Shown piece after piece: positions 1 through 12,609 of a stretch of DNA of 64,000 nucleotides (position 1 is its first letter; every line of letters starts with the position of its first letter). Position numbers and translations under genes: made by a program. The notes under the pieces were generated by a model. It saw nothing but the letters and a program-made list of their open reading frames with translations, was not told the DNA's origin and made no database searches. Source of the DNA: Anthostomella pinea (taxonomy: Eukaryota; Ascomycota; Sordariomycetes; Xylariales; Xylariaceae); contig CAUWAG010000010.1 of the NCBI GenBank assembly GCA_963556695.1, positions 992,001-1,056,000 of the forward strand. Reading direction: 5' to 3'.

Positions 1-43
1 TCTGCGCGTCTTCTGCATTTCTCTTCGTTTTCTGTCACTTAAG

Positions 44-1452
44 ATGCGCCTCCTATCATCGTCAGCCCTCGCCTTTGGCCTCGCAGCCACAGCCCAAGTT
101 GCCGACGCCCAGCCGCAATTCCTTGTCAGCGAATTGAGCTTTGGGTACACGGGGAGGTGAGTTGCGTGCATTGGTACCAAAGTCATGTCCTTATACTGAC
201 CTGCCGTCAACTCAGAATCAATGACCGCGGCGAGGCCACCGTTCCGGGCTTCTCCATACAAGGCACGCCAGATGTTCCCGAAGTTCTCTCCAACAAATTA
301 ATACTCACACCTCCCGCGCCCGGCAACACACGTGGCGCAGTATGGGCTGACCAACCCAACAAATACTCCAAATGGGTTGCCGATGTCGACTTCAGGGCCA
401 ATGGTCCCGAGAGGGGGAGCGGCAACCTCAACATATGGCTGGCAAGGCGGGGAAACCAGGAGATCGGGTCTTCGAGCATATACACGGTCAATCGCTTCGA
501 CGGGCTGGCCCTCGTCATTGACCAGCAGGGGGGCTCGGGTGGCATGATTCGAGGCTTCTTGAACGACGGCACCGTCGACTTCAAGACCCAGCAGAGCGTC
601 GACAGCCTGGCCTTCGGACACTGCAACTATGCCTACCGCAATCTGGGGCGCCCCTCGCAGATCAAGCTGTCGCAGACCGCCACGGTCTTCAAGGTCGAGA
701 TCGACAGTCGCCTGTGTTTCGAGAGCGACAAGATCACCCTGCCTCCGGGGTACCACTTCGGCATCACAGCTGCCGCCGCCGACAATCCCGACTCTTTCGA
801 GATCTTCAAGATGGTGACCATGACGGAAAACTTGGACGCGAAGCAGGATGGACCCCCGCAGACGCAACAACAGCAGCAGTCAGGACAGGACCAGGCGCAG
901 GCACAGTTCAGCTACGGCGGCAACACGCAGAACAGCCCCCGAGCCGCCGACAACGTAGACGATGAGATCCCCGATATGTCTCCCGATTCCATCACGAGCT
1001 CCAAGTCGCAATTTGCCGATCTGCACAACCGCCTGCAGAGCGTGAACCACCACCTGTCAACCATCTTCCGCCAAGTCGCGAGCGCCAACTCCCTCGGCGA
1101 AAAGCGGCACGACGAGACGGCCAAGACGGTAGACGAGATCAAGCAGCTCTTGTCGCGGCTAGACAGGCTCGACAAGCTCGACAAGCTCGACTCGCTCCAG
1201 AAAGACATCACCAATCTGCAGCGCGACCTCAAGGACATGAAGCGCGACGTGAACAACAAGGTCAGGGACTCGGAGAATGCCCTCAAGAACTTCCTGGGCT
1301 CGAACCACGGCACCATGCTGGAGCACGTGGCCGTCTCGGCGTCGCCACGGCTTGGGCGCATCATCTTTGTCATCATCGGGAGCCAAATAGTACTGGTGGC
1401 CGGCTATGTCTACTACGAGCGGAAGAAGACGCTCCCGAAGAAGTATCTATAG
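44..1452 (+). CDS. L-type lectin cargo receptor, Emp46/Emp47 (ERGIC-53) type
   Basis: Two exons, 44-156 and 216-1452, join in frame (intron GTGAGT..CAG) to give 449 residues. Residues 1-22 form a signal peptide. About 25-245 match the legume-like lectin fold of ERGIC-53/VIP36 proteins: a cysteine pair (in HCNYAYRN and RLCFESDK) and the late motif LPPGYHFGITAAAADNPDSF. A Gln-rich linker follows, then a Lys/Asp heptad-like coiled coil (about 310-395, with repeated DKLDKLD), one membrane helix near 416-438, and a short cytosolic tail ending KKYL. That ending fits the KKXX di-lysine signal for retrieval from Golgi to ER. Known members bind glycoproteins in the ER lumen and load them into COPII vesicles. 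The start is chosen because only it supplies a signal peptide. Very likely correct; which of Emp46 or Emp47 is the closer ortholog cannot be told. Confidence 0.9.
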
Positions 1453-1855
1453 CATTTGGGTTGCGGAGCAAGGCGCAGGGATAATTGTATAAAATGGATG
1501 GCAGTGAATGGATTATGACTGCTTCTCTAGGGGCAATGTACATGGATTTCCATCTTTGGTAACGTCTCTCATAGATGGAGCCGTATAAATTGATTGGGAC
1601 GTTGGAAATCAAAGTGTGAAAACACCGCGCTACCTGATTGAACATGACTTGGGTGGCTATAAACAGCAAGCTTGTGGTATAAAGGGGAAATAAGAGCAAC
1701 GGCCTGGCTGAAAAGGGCTCTGAAACGTTGATATCGACAGACGCCTAACGCCACATCGCACGAGAACCTATGCGAGCCTTAACATAGCAGAGAGACCCCT
1801 GGTCTAAGCTGACGACTGCTTCTCCCTCTCACCCCCCTATGTTCGCCTTCCGAAT
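1453..1855. other. Convergent intergenic stretch
   Basis: This lies between the 3' ends of the lectin gene and the aminopeptidase gene. It probably holds both 3' untranslated regions. Short open frames here have no recognisable protein character. Confidence 0.6.
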
Positions 1856-3478
1856 TCACAACACATCCAATCCCACCATCCTCAGCAACTCCTCGCCCTT
1901 CGGCGCCGTCGTCAGATTCTCATGCCCGTCCCGCGTGACCAGGACACAGTCCTCGATGCGCACGCCGCCCACATCCCAGTACCTCTCCAGGACCTCAACA
2001 TTAATAAACCGCCTGTGCTCGTCGTTGCGCAGGAAGTAGGCCTCGATGTAGGGCCGGCAGAAGTAGAGGCCCGGCTCGACGGTGACGACCATGTCGGGCT
2101 GCAGGATGCCGTGGTTTGTGGTCTGCCGTTTCTGGTGTTGTGTGGAAGTGTGAGCAGAATCGTGGTCGAGGTCTTGGTTTGCTTGTTTGATCATGGCCCG
2201 TACGGACTGTGGCCCGATCGGCCGGCGCTTCCCCCACATGCCCTCGCCGGCCGGACGAAGAAGGTCTCTGCTGAGGACACTGCAAGCCGTTAGCAACCGG
2301 GGGCTCCCATCGAACAAAAACCTGAGCCACAGGGGTCGCATGGAACGGCACGGCAGGCTCAAGCTGAAAAGCGGTAACCTACTCATGAACGTCGAGGCCG
2401 ACATGATGGCCCAGGCCATGCGGAAAGAAGGCGGCACCGGTCCCGTTCTTGAATATCTCGTTCGCATCGCCATTATGGAGGATACCCAGCTGCAGCAGGC
2501 CTTTGACTGCGACGAGAGTCGCGTGAAGCTGGAGGTTCCGGAACACGACGCCTGGCTTGATGCGCTGGATGCAATCATCCTGCATCTGGTGCACTAGGTC
2601 GTATATCGCCTTGGCCTCGCGCGAGAACTTTGAGGCAAGCGGCAGCGTGCGTGTCACGTCGCTGGCGTAACACGCCCACTCGGTTCCGGCGTCGAGCACC
2701 ACGAGCTGCCGTCCGGCGAGCGGCTCGTTGTTGGCGTCGTAGTGTAGCGTCGACGCGTTGACGCCCGAGCCGGCGATGACAGGGTAGGCTTGCGTGTGCG
2801 CATTCTCCGCTGTGCACGCGCCAATGAAGGCGGCTTCGATCTGGCACTCGTTTGTCATGTTGTGCAGCGATCGGGCGACCTTCCTGTGCGCCGCGGATGA
2901 TATATCATTCGCCTTTCGGATCATGGCGATCTCGCAGTCTGACTTGATAGCCCGTGCTTCGTCCATGACGGGCTGTAGCGAGGCTATGTCGATCATTAGC
3001 TTCGGCTTGAACTTCTCGAAGCCGTCGAACTTGGGCAGCTGGGAGGCCCGTAGGGCATAGAGTGCCTTCACTTCAGCCAGCCTTGAGGATAGGTATCCCG
3101 GTAGCTGGCTCGTGTATTTCGCATCGTGTACGTCAGACTTTGCGAGACAGTCGTCGGGTGATGGCGTGTTGCCGAACCAGAGGACGGTGGCTGGCGGCGT
3201 ATAGGGAATCCACAGCGTGAGCTTGTCAGCCGCGATGTCATATGTCACACTACAGCCCGGGAAATCGATACCGCTGAGGTAGTAAAAGCTGATAGTTCTT
3301 TCAGCGGCGGTACGGGAGAGTTTTGAGTTCCGCGGGCTTACTATCGACGTTGCCGAAACGGTGGTCCCTGGTCGGAGTCCTCCCATGTTGCCTCCAGCTG
3401 GCCTGGTAGATAGATTATACCATTCTCCGACCCAAGCTCCTTGGCTACTTTTCTCGCATGTAGTTTGGCTAGTAGAAG
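1856..3478 (-). CDS. pepP: Xaa-Pro aminopeptidase, PepP type (peptidase family M24B)
   Basis: Exons read on the minus strand: 3478-3342, 3288-2383, 2279-1856. The first junction restores the family signature RQRRYFYYLSG and the second restores GLDVHDVLSRD, so both introns (53 and 103 bp) are well supported. The dinuclear metal ligands of the pita-bread fold are all visible: Asp in VVLDAGTEW, Asp in ASDVTRTLP, His in HGLGHHVG, Glu in VTVEPGLYF and Glu in GVRIEDCV. The enzyme should remove an N-terminal residue that precedes proline, probably in the cytosol with manganese. The protein shown is about 488 residues, close to the family's usual 460-500. The 5' end is unresolved: coding similarity starts at [12 protein letters not shown], the open frame continues only a few codons upstream, and a short first exon with the ATG probably lies above 3480. 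A hydrophilic loop after MIKQANQ looks longer than I would expect. Confidence 0.88.
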
Positions 3479-4847
3479 CTTTAGTATTCGTTGCGCTTCA
3501 GTTTACATAAGGCGGTCAGGCTCCAGCATGACAAGTTGAACGATGTAAGCCAGGGCGGTTCTCTCAGTGTGAGCGCATCGCATCCGTCTACGGCTGCAGC
3601 GCCGACTCAAGCAGAAGGCCAGCAGCCTTCCGCTATTTCCCCATACAGCACGGTACATGCATCTGAAAGTCACCCCAAAGTACAACTCAGGGGCAATGCC
3701 TCATAGTAGTGAGAGTGAAATGCCCACTCACCAGGGTATCTGCTCGACGTTCCCACACTCATCGGCTCCGGCACCAGGGGCTCTATAGAACTGTGCCCAA
3801 ATCCAAGTCAGCGGCGAACGGATAATCAGGATGGAAGGTCCGATGTTAAAGCCTCGCCCTCGCGCCCACTCGGTCCAAGGCAGGGCGCGGTATAGGTAGT
3901 CTTGGGTGTTCGAACATACAGTGCGTCGAACTCATCCACAACCACGAGGTCGTGCTCGATGTCGGTTGCTTCCATATCGTATTAGGGAGAGAACGAAGGC
4001 CGAGTAATGGAGAGTTGGCGCAAGCCCCCGAATTATGCGTGCCAGGTATTTGTTCCGATTATGCGTGATGAGCTGGTGGTTTGTTGATAGTACAAGAGGC
4101 TGTCGCACGGGCAGCCTGTGTTGTCGGGTGGCGCTACTTAACATTGGTTTCAAGCCGATTGGCTCGATTATACCTACGGCCTTCTGGGGCGTGCTGGGCC
4201 GACTGGCAACTTATAAATAAATACCTACTGTACCGAGAAAAGAACAACCTCCTCCCCAACCAGCCAGCCATTCGATAGTGTCTCATTCTCTCCCGTAATC
4301 CTTACTAAAACATTTGGGAAGATTGGGCACCAATTTTGAACAACATTGATATATAATCACTGTGGGCCAAAGAGGCTCATTGGCCCCTTTTGCGGTGTAC
4401 CAGTTAGTCGGATAAGAAGCAATCACACTACTTTGATGGTTATAGCAAGAGCTAGTAGATGAAACTGTCTTGATGTTCAGGCCAGTGGTATGGCTGGTCG
4501 ATATAAACATGTATATACACTGGACTACAGAGGCCGTTATTGAGATCCATATCTCGCCGTCCATCATACTTCCACATAGCCTACCCTCTTTATCACACAA
4601 GAATCCCGCGCAACTGTCTCTCTCCTCGTGCCTCATCGTAAACCCGAAATCCGGGTCAAGTTGGCGGAACTGCCCGGGGGTATATTGGGCCGACGTCTAG
4701 TATCGTGCTTCGTCCATTCCATCGTGTCACAAACTCCAGTCCCTATGCTCGTCCATGAATTGAAGTGGTTGGTCCTCGAGTGACAAGTGAATGCCGCCTT
4801 CCTGCCAGTGGGGTATCCTTTTTCTTCCTTCCAAGCAAACCGTAGGC
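3479..4847. other. Intergenic, possible gene remnant near 3.72-3.96 kb
   Basis: No complete gene is seen. On the minus strand between about 3960 and 3716, two overlapping frames have protein-like composition: one starts MEATDIEHDLVVVDEFDALY, the other contains WTEWARGRGFNIGPSI and LIIRSPLTWIWAQFY. They could be parts of a decayed or short spliced gene, but I cannot join them convincingly or name a family. The rest should include the 5' region of the aminopeptidase and the 3' flank of the transcription factor. Confidence 0.35.
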
Positions 4848-7800
4848 CTAGTTCATTCCGTGCGGGGGGTACATCCCATGCCATGAAGGGTTACCTACTA
4901 AATCATCAAACTCTCTCCCTTGCAACCGCTGCCGCTGGTGCTGCGGATGCCGATGTTGTGCCTGATGAAAAGGTTGTGAGGGCAACATGGGATCGGAGTA
5001 CATGTGTGTCGGAAAGTTGAATGCTGGTTGAGTTTGTGTCTGCATCAAATAAGGCGGAAGGGGCCCTAGGAGCTGCCCCTCGATGCCGTCGTAGAGGTTG
5101 GGCATGTAATACTGAGACGGACCGTGATGTGGGATGCCCCCCTGGCTGGCGCCTTGTACTCCGGGCTGGTAAGCCACGAATTCAACGGGTGGCTGGGTCG
5201 GGTACTCTAAGGGATTATCTGAAGGGAACATAATAGCATCCAGCCGGTGGATCTGTTGAGCTGCGCTGGTCGTGCCGTGCGGCAGGTCCAGACGGCTAGG
5301 CTCGTGCATGCCTGTAGTAGCCAGAGATTCGGGGGATGGTGCTGATAAATCCAGTGGTGAAAATGGAAAGCCGGAAGAGAATGATACTCCAAATTCCTGA
5401 TTTGGTAGGTGAGCATTGTCAAGGGGACCTCCCAGTTGGACCGGTCCAGCTGATGCTCTTCCTGTATTTCTCGAGCTGTTCCCGGACCGGCTGACCACCT
5501 CCGTCGGGCGCCGTGATGACTCGGCAGGATACACTTGCTGGACCGCTTTGAACCCTCCGTCAGCTCGTGGTCCTGATGCCGGCCGCTTCCTCGACGCGGC
5601 TCGAGCCTTCACTTTCTTCAGACTTGCAGGTAGTTGTTCAAATAGCATCTAGAACAGTCAGCGATACCTAGACTGGGCATAGTCCATGGGTGGACAGCAC
5701 TCACCTCCAAAGTATTGGATATGCGATCCGCGACCATGCTCTTCTTGGCGAGTTCACTGATCATATCTTTACCCGCTACAGCGTCGGCTAGTATCTCTGT
5801 CGATCCGGGCTTGTCCTGGTTCTCCAAAACGAAGAATACTAGGGATATGATGGCAAAGAACTCGGAGAAGAGAGTAAACCAGTACGGGCCTACAAGGGAG
5901 ACTTGTTTTCGCATTTCGGTTCCAAGATGCACGATATTCCGCGCCACGCTGATGCCAGCAGCTCCGCAGGCGTACGCACGTTCGTTGACGTTTTTCCCGG
6001 CAGAGATCCTGGGAGAAACGTAGTGCAAGAACGGCCGGTACAGCACCATCTGGACATGAGCGTACGCAAACCTAAGCAGATTACGAACTCTGAATAGCGA
6101 ATTAGCAAATCTTGTTCAATGCAGGTTGTCCATGGAGACGATTGGAGATCCCAGAGATCTTAACCATCAAACTTGAACAGTCTCATCCACGCTCGGGCAT
6201 CTTACCGGACGACTTCCACAGGTCCTTCGGGGTTTGGACGCCAGGTAACCGGTAGCTGCTCGTTCCATTGTTGTAGCTCATCCTCCATCTCCTTGATTTT
6301 GGCGTAGCTGATTGTATAGGATGCATATGGAGGGCCGTCACCTTCTACTGTGTTTTGCTCCATACCCTTCAGAGGATAAATGTGCTTGACCACCTTGCTC
6401 AACAAATCCATCAGCTTGACGTGCGCGTTGAAAGCCTCAAAAAAGGAAGGGGTGCCCGGCGGCGGGGCCGATATTCCGGTCTTCGTGATGTATTGGTCGT
6501 CAACCGGGGTGGGTAATGGCTGATCGATATCGTCGTCGTTGAGAAGTAATGGAAATCCGAGCAAGGCAGATACGTAAGTATCCATCTGCCGACATATATA
6601 GAAAACCCTTCGTCTGGTTTCGGACTCGATTGGATTCATTGGGACATGTGGAAAGTGCCGGTGCAAGCCCATTCTCAGCGCCGATCGCAAAGCAATCCCA
6701 ACGAACCCGTAGCAAGTGCTGAGGTTTGATATGGACTGAATAAAGAGGATCATGAATAGAAGGGCTTGAAGAGATGCCAGATCCCGACACTCGGTGATGT
6801 CTTGTAGCAAAGACCTCGCTGAACTGTAGTACTTCAGCCTGTAGCACACGAGTTAGTTCTTCTTTATCGATCAATAGCAGCTTGGGGGCTTTTACGCTTC
6901 ATCAATCGATATCTTGTAAGGTGAAGCCTCGACGGGCTCGTCGTCAGGGACGGTGTACATGCAACCCAGCGCCATTACCGAATAAGCCAGGGCCAGGTTC
7001 CGATTGTCTTCTTTTCCGAAGGCCGCCCCGGGCCTTTCATACAGGCCGTCAAGCATGGCATAGAATGAGGGTTTGTGGACGATGCGTAACAGACATGTCG
7101 CATTATCCAGGGACTCTGAACACAGCGCCATGGCCCTCTCTTTTGGTGGTAAATTGTGTATGTCTGGAGTACTGCTGCGCTGCCACGGGGAGCTCGAAGC
7201 CGATCTGGGAGAGTCGAGATTCAAAACACCGGCGGGTCGAGGGGGCCGCGGCATGAAGGGAACCTGATAGTCTCTCCCTAGAAGAGCACGGAAGTGCTCC
7301 TTCATCCGCTTGAAGAAGACGGAGCCGGACGAGGTGCCATGGAAATCGTAATCACCCCTCTCGTCTAGGTCGAGCTGGCCGACGGTCTCAATCATGGACT
7401 GCAGTTGACCTTCGCCTGCCGGTGATTTCGACTGCTCCTTCTTCAAGGCGACAGCTTTTTGCCTGGCCTGTTCGCGCATGCGGAACTCCTGCTGTACGGA
7501 GGGATCCAGACTGGGATCGTTGAGGTCGACATCGGGCATGAACTTGCGCAACAGAGTCTCTGCGCGGGACAGCTTGTTCTCTAAAGCCTCGATATATTGT
7601 GGCGCCGGGTTCCTTCGCCTATTGGAAGGCTTGTCGTAGGTGCAATCTGGCGCGAGCGCGTCAACAGGCGAATGACGGACCGAATGAGGAGAGGGAGATT
7701 TACCATAACTGTACACCTGACAATGTGTGCAGGGCTGCTTGCCATCGCACTTTATTTTCTTTCGACGGCACTCGTCACATGCACGCATCACTCGGCGTCG

Positions 7801-7974
7801 TTTCTGCATCGGTAATAACGAACGGACTCCCTTGGAAGACCCGGCAGGGGTGCCGGGCGCATTCCCAGTGGACGAGTCGTCGGACAAGTCATGGTCGGGG
7901 GAATCGACAGTCTCGGGCTTGACTGATCCTGCGCGACTCGCGGGTTGCTGTGAGGGGCGGGAAGATGGTGACAT
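4848..7974 (-). CDS. Zn2Cys6 fungal-specific transcription factor
   Basis: Five exons on the minus strand: 7974-7704, 7646-6896, 6838-6206, 6089-5705, 5648-4848, all phases agreeing, 946 residues. The zinc cluster near residue 85 follows C-x2-C-x6-C-x5-C-x2-C-x6-C once the first 57-bp intron is removed. That intron keeps the frame open, so an unspliced reading would insert 19 residues between Cys5 and Cys6. A basic linker with RRRNPAPQYIEALE and a short coiled coil follow. The middle holds the fungal transcription factor regulatory domain (PF04082 type), with LRSALRMGLHRHFP and ETRRRVFYICRQMD. The C-terminal 270 residues are Pro/Gln/Ser-rich, as in activation domains. The start is the first Met before the Ser-rich leader; a 5' UTR intron is possible. 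The target pathway cannot be told from sequence alone. Confidence 0.88.
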
Positions 7975-10961
7975 GTCCGGCCGAGAAGAACTTGGAGGCG
8001 ACGACAGGTTGCGCACTGCTGTTAAAGCAACGTAGACAGCGAGGCTCGTCCTACGTGGGTTCTTCACTTGTTCAGATCGAACAGACGCCCGCGCCACATA
8101 TTGAGAGGGGCTGCCGCGTTGAACCAATTGCTCGGGTCTGAAGGCGCGGCGTCGTAGCGAGCGAATGCGGAGGAGAGTAGAGGTCAAGTGTCCAGTTGGA
8201 TCCGTGTCTTGACCAATCGCGGTTGCGAATTGGGAAGAGATGAATTGCAGGCCGGTACAAGAAAAAGGAATCACGGGCAGTGGTCGAAGAAGAGTGGTCC
8301 TGACTTGTGTCGGGAAGGCTGCCCACTGCTGGATTGAAGACGAGAGAGTACGAACTACGAAGGAGGGTGAGACAACTTTGAACTGGGGTGGTTCACTGGT
8401 GGTGTCTGTTATTATTAGTGTTAGGCTCGGAGAGCCGAGAATCCATATGTGGGATAAATCCCGGTATTACGTAGGGGCGCCAGACGCATACCCGACTGTA
8501 CCTGGTCATACCTGGCGTACCCCGACATCCATGATATTGGTCATCCCCGTCCAGTCCACTGCTAGGTAAGAGACCAGGCGGGTGAAAGGACTGTCTGCTA
8601 GTTCACTCGAATAGGCCGCCTCGAAGATGTACTTCTGACAGGTGGCATAAGTTGAATGTTTCTGTGTGCCACTGGTAATGGCTGTGTTTCTACCGTAGTC
8701 TTGAGTGTGAACTTGCCCGCGATAGGTAAAAGTCTGGGCATAAGCTAGCGGAAAAGGCAGAAGATGGATGAACCAGAATGGCCGCAAAGACACCTGATTC
8801 GACCTTGATAAATACACAGTTAAGGTATCTGGATTCTGATGCAACGCTGGGCCATCAGCATCCGTGTTCTCGTGGATATGCAGGTACCGACCGTATAGAG
8901 CATCGAAGTTGCGAGGACAGTACGGCCCTCGCGCCTCCTTCATCCCGGCATCTCCCCGCATGTAGACAACGTAAAACCTACCGGTAGCTAGGTTTGTTCC
9001 AGCGACCATAATGGGCTTGGTGTGCAACTAGCAACGTCGAACTTAGCACTGGGAAAGCAGCGAGCACCGGCCAGACAAGGTGAAAAGTCTATCTCATCAC
9101 AGGTGAGGTAGCAAGGTAGTCTCCAAGGGGGCTTGATGGCTTGGCAGAAGATGGGACATCTCGCCGACAGGATGTATGTATGTATGCTGCTCCTTGTTCT
9201 TATTACACCTGTTGCTGCTCTCTCTGCCAGTTCTTCTGATGCCGATCAAGCGTTCCGGTTCCAGCTGACAACAGCGTGAACTCAACGGTCGGGACTGGCT
9301 CGGAAAGTAGGAGACAGAGGCTTTCATGACAGCAGTGGTCGAGACTGGGCTGCTGGGATGACATTTCCGCTAAGCTCTGCGCCGAGAGAGCGCTCGATGC
9401 ATCGCGGGCTTGGCGTACGTCTCGTACTTGTCGTATATCTCTTCAGGCCGAGGCAAAGAGCAATCTGGTGTTATTAGTGGGATTCTAGTGCTGCGCCAAC
9501 TCGAGTCGAAATTGAAGACGGCCGCACAATGTTCAGCCGAAGCGCAAGGGAGGCGACTCAAATCAGACCCATCTTGAGGTGGTGAAGGTCGTCAACATTG
9601 GTGACGAACAGACGAGCGTATGCCCACAAGCAACCTTGATGTCGAGAATGGAACTGTATCTTTATCTTGGACAACAAAAGACACGCGAAGTTGTTCGTTA
9701 GCCCGCAGTGGGTATTTCGGAAAGCGCGGCATGTCCGCATGTGTGTTGAAGAGGCAGAGAGGCGGAGAGGCTAATAACGGGGCAAAAGCCAACAAGGTCC
9801 TTGTCCTTCTCCACCAGGTCCGAGCCATCTATTCTAAGTTCTTGGCGGCAGCCTGGGCAGTTGGAGGTGATGGGCCATGGCTGGTTGAGGATCATGGGGA
9901 TTTTGTTTTGCCTGTCGATTCCAGTGGCAGTGGATGGGACTTTTTAATTTTTAGAAAATAGTGCCCGGGACTTCAGGCGGCAGATAGCTATGACGCAAGA
10001 GCCTGCCTGACGCGACTTCCTGAAGCTTGAAGCCTTGAACACCACAAGCTAACCACCCTTAATGGGGTTAGTAAATGTAAATAAGGTACCTTAAGGTAGT
10101 TAATGAATATGTGGTCTGTGCATAAAGTGGTGCACAAGTTGTTTCTAGCAGCGGCAACGGTCCCGACATCCTGACTTTGAGTTCACCATGGCTGTCTTTG
10201 AATACGGTAGTCAACCGGTACATTCAAAGACAGCCACGGTGAACTCAGAGTTTGGCGGGCCGTCTCTGCAGGACCCAGGGGGTCGCTTGACCGCAAACAT
10301 CCATATAGGCAAACGTGTAAGGTATGATATGTCGTAGCCATCGTCAGTGGGCTATTGGGCAATTGAATACATGTAGTCGAAACAATCATTCGGCACCGAC
10401 GGTCAGTATATGGAGTAAAAGGGAATATCTGAGTGGCATGCCAATGGCCCAAAGCAGCTTGGGTGAAGCAGGCAGGCTGGCAGGCAGCCTTGCTGTGGAC
10501 GTCCAGTGCTTTCCCGGTGCTACATACTACACATCCTGGCATCCAGTGACGACCCCCGGGAGTGCTGATTCCTGGAGCTACCCCGCCCCCACCATCAGTC
10601 CTAGGTCGCAGCCTAGGTTAGGTACCTAGGTGGTAACCGTCACGGCGTGTCGTATCCACAAGGCTGTGACAATCAGCCAACTCCCATCTCAACGTTATAA
10701 CGACGAACCGATGAACCGTCTTTCAGCCCCATTTCACTTTACCAAGAACCCAACAGCACATCCCGTCAACCAAGAGCATCTGCCATTGGCCTACGACCCG
10801 TGTAGATGCTGTCTTGGGGTTATGGTCCTGGAGCAGAAGAGAGCCAACGCACTACAGTGACCGCCACCACCCCGATACCTACCACTGCATCCTGCGCTGG
10901 CGAATGCCTTGACTCTTGAGCAGCGAAACGATCCCAAATAAACGCGACCAAAGTGTGCGCC
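7975..10961. other. Long divergent intergenic region
   Basis: About 3 kb between two divergently transcribed genes (the transcription factor and csn1). It should contain both promoters and a long leader for the regulator gene. Open frames at 8506-9027 (-), 9592-9828 (-) and 9620-9961 (+) show no family motif and no clear coding signature. The one clear structure is the hairpin at 10174-10251, listed separately. Confidence 0.5.
10174..10251. repeat. Near-perfect 30-bp inverted repeat (hairpin)
   Basis: The arm at 10174-10203 and the reverse complement of 10222-10251 agree at 28 of 30 positions (core GAGTTCACC and GGCTGTCTTTGAAT), around an 18-bp loop. One of the two mismatches would pair as G:U if read as RNA on this strand. 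It lies in a gene-free region and could be a small palindromic mobile element or a structured transcript. Confidence 0.75.
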
Positions 10962-12609
10962 ATGGCGTCCAACGAAGAACAGAATCATGTACTGGAATTC
11001 TTCACCGCAATGGACAACCAAGAAGGAGTCATTGTTCGGCGTGAGTGCCAAACCTGATCTAGGTAGACCCAATCGCTGATGCCGTCCTTGTTACAGAAGC
11101 GCCCAAGCTGGACCTCGACCTCTACATATCTAATTACAAAGGTTCGTCGCCGTTGTCTGCACCACCACCACCACCGACTGACTCTAATCCATATACCTAG
11201 GCCGCACACGCTTCGAGCGGCTCCTACGCATCGGTCAATGTTCCGTTCCCTTGTGCCAGGAGGCCTTGAAGGCTGCCATCGTCGAAGCTAAGCAGGGCCA
11301 AGATACCCAACGATACCGCGATGCTTGGGAATGCATCCGCATCGCTGCTCCCAACGAGCCCGAGGCCCAGTGGGATAGCGCCTGGGTCACCAATACCGAC
11401 AAGACCAACAAGCACGAGACATACCGGTTGGAGACTGAGCTCAAGGGCTACAAGAACAACTTGGTGAAAGAGAGTATTCGGGTAAGCATGTCGCCACATA
11501 ACCATGTATATATGTCACCAGGGGCCATCGCTGACCTGCCAACCCTTAGATTGGCCACCGGGACCTTGGTCAGCACCTCGAGAGTATAGGAGACTTGACC
11601 GGAGCCACCGAGGCTTACTCCAAAATGCGACCCGACGCGAGCACGCAGCAGCACATCCTCGCCGTCAGCAAGCATTTGATCAGCACCATGATACAGAAGC
11701 GCGACTGGGCCGGTGTTCTGGCCAACGCGAACAAAGTGGTAGCCGTGAGCGTACCACCTCAGGAGCAAAACACTGAGCAGCCTTATCAGAAGATGGTCTC
11801 CGGTGTGGCGTATCTCGGCTCCGACAAATACCTCGAAGCTGCAAAGAGCTTCTTGGAGGTCGGGGACCCAACTGCATGCCAGCAGTACAATGACATTGCC
11901 AGCGTGAACGACGTCGCCACATACGGCGGTCTCCTCGCGCTTGCTTCCATGGACCGGTTGGAGCTGCAGTCGCGAGTTCTGGATAGTTCGACTTTCAGAA
12001 ACTACCTCGAATTGGAGCCTCACATCCGCAAGGCCATCTCCATGTTCGTCAATGGAAGATACTCAGCCTGTCTGGCCATCCTCGAGTCATACCGGCCTGA
12101 CTACCTTCTGGACATCTACCTTCAGAAGCACGTCAGCACGGTCTTCTCGCTCATCCGCAGCAAGTGTATCGTCCAGTACTTCTTGCCCTTCTCATGCGTG
12201 ACGCTGGATAGCATGAACGCTACATTTGCCAGACCGGGCGAGTCTCTAGAGGCAGAACTCATCACGATGATCAAGAGCGGGGTGTTGAAGGCACGGATCA
12301 ATACTATTGACAGGGTAAGCAGGGTCAAAATGTCCCAAAGATTGTGTATCGCTAACATGGTCAATCAAGCTCCTTGTCGCAGTTTCTACCAATGCTCGTG
12401 TGGCCATGCAGACTAAGGGCCTCGAAGCTGCACGGAACTACGAGAAGGAGGCATTGGAACGCATTCGACGGGTAAGCCTCGCCGCAGCCAACCTCGAGGT
12501 CAAGGGCCAGTCTCGGAATGCGGGCGGGGGACTCCCCGGTGTTGGTGACCTATGGTCAGATGATAACGGCAGACGGTTATTGAATCCTGGTGAATCAGCG
12601 ATGGGCTAG
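10962..12609 (+). CDS. csn1: COP9 signalosome subunit 1
   Basis: Five exons, 10962-11040, 11097-11141, 11201-11481, 11550-12314, 12370-12609, join in frame to 469 residues, within the usual 430-530. The start gives MASNEEQNHVLEFF. The N-terminal part contains APKLDLDLYISNYKGRTRFE and ends each helical repeat in CSN1/Rpn7 style. The central segment IGHRDLGQHLESIGDLTGA and the DVATYGGLLALASMDR block are typical of CSN1. A C-terminal PCI region runs through LRKAISMF-like and YLQKHVSTVFSLIRSK stretches, with a basic Gly-rich tail. As part of the signalosome it helps remove Nedd8 from cullin-RING ubiquitin ligases; in filamentous fungi this affects development and secondary metabolism. The last exon is taken to the first stop; a further small 3' intron cannot be excluded. 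Confidence 0.92.

Noticed and set aside
8506..9027. 173-codon minus-strand frame
   Set aside because: No motif, no splice partners and mixed composition; probably chance in a long promoter region.
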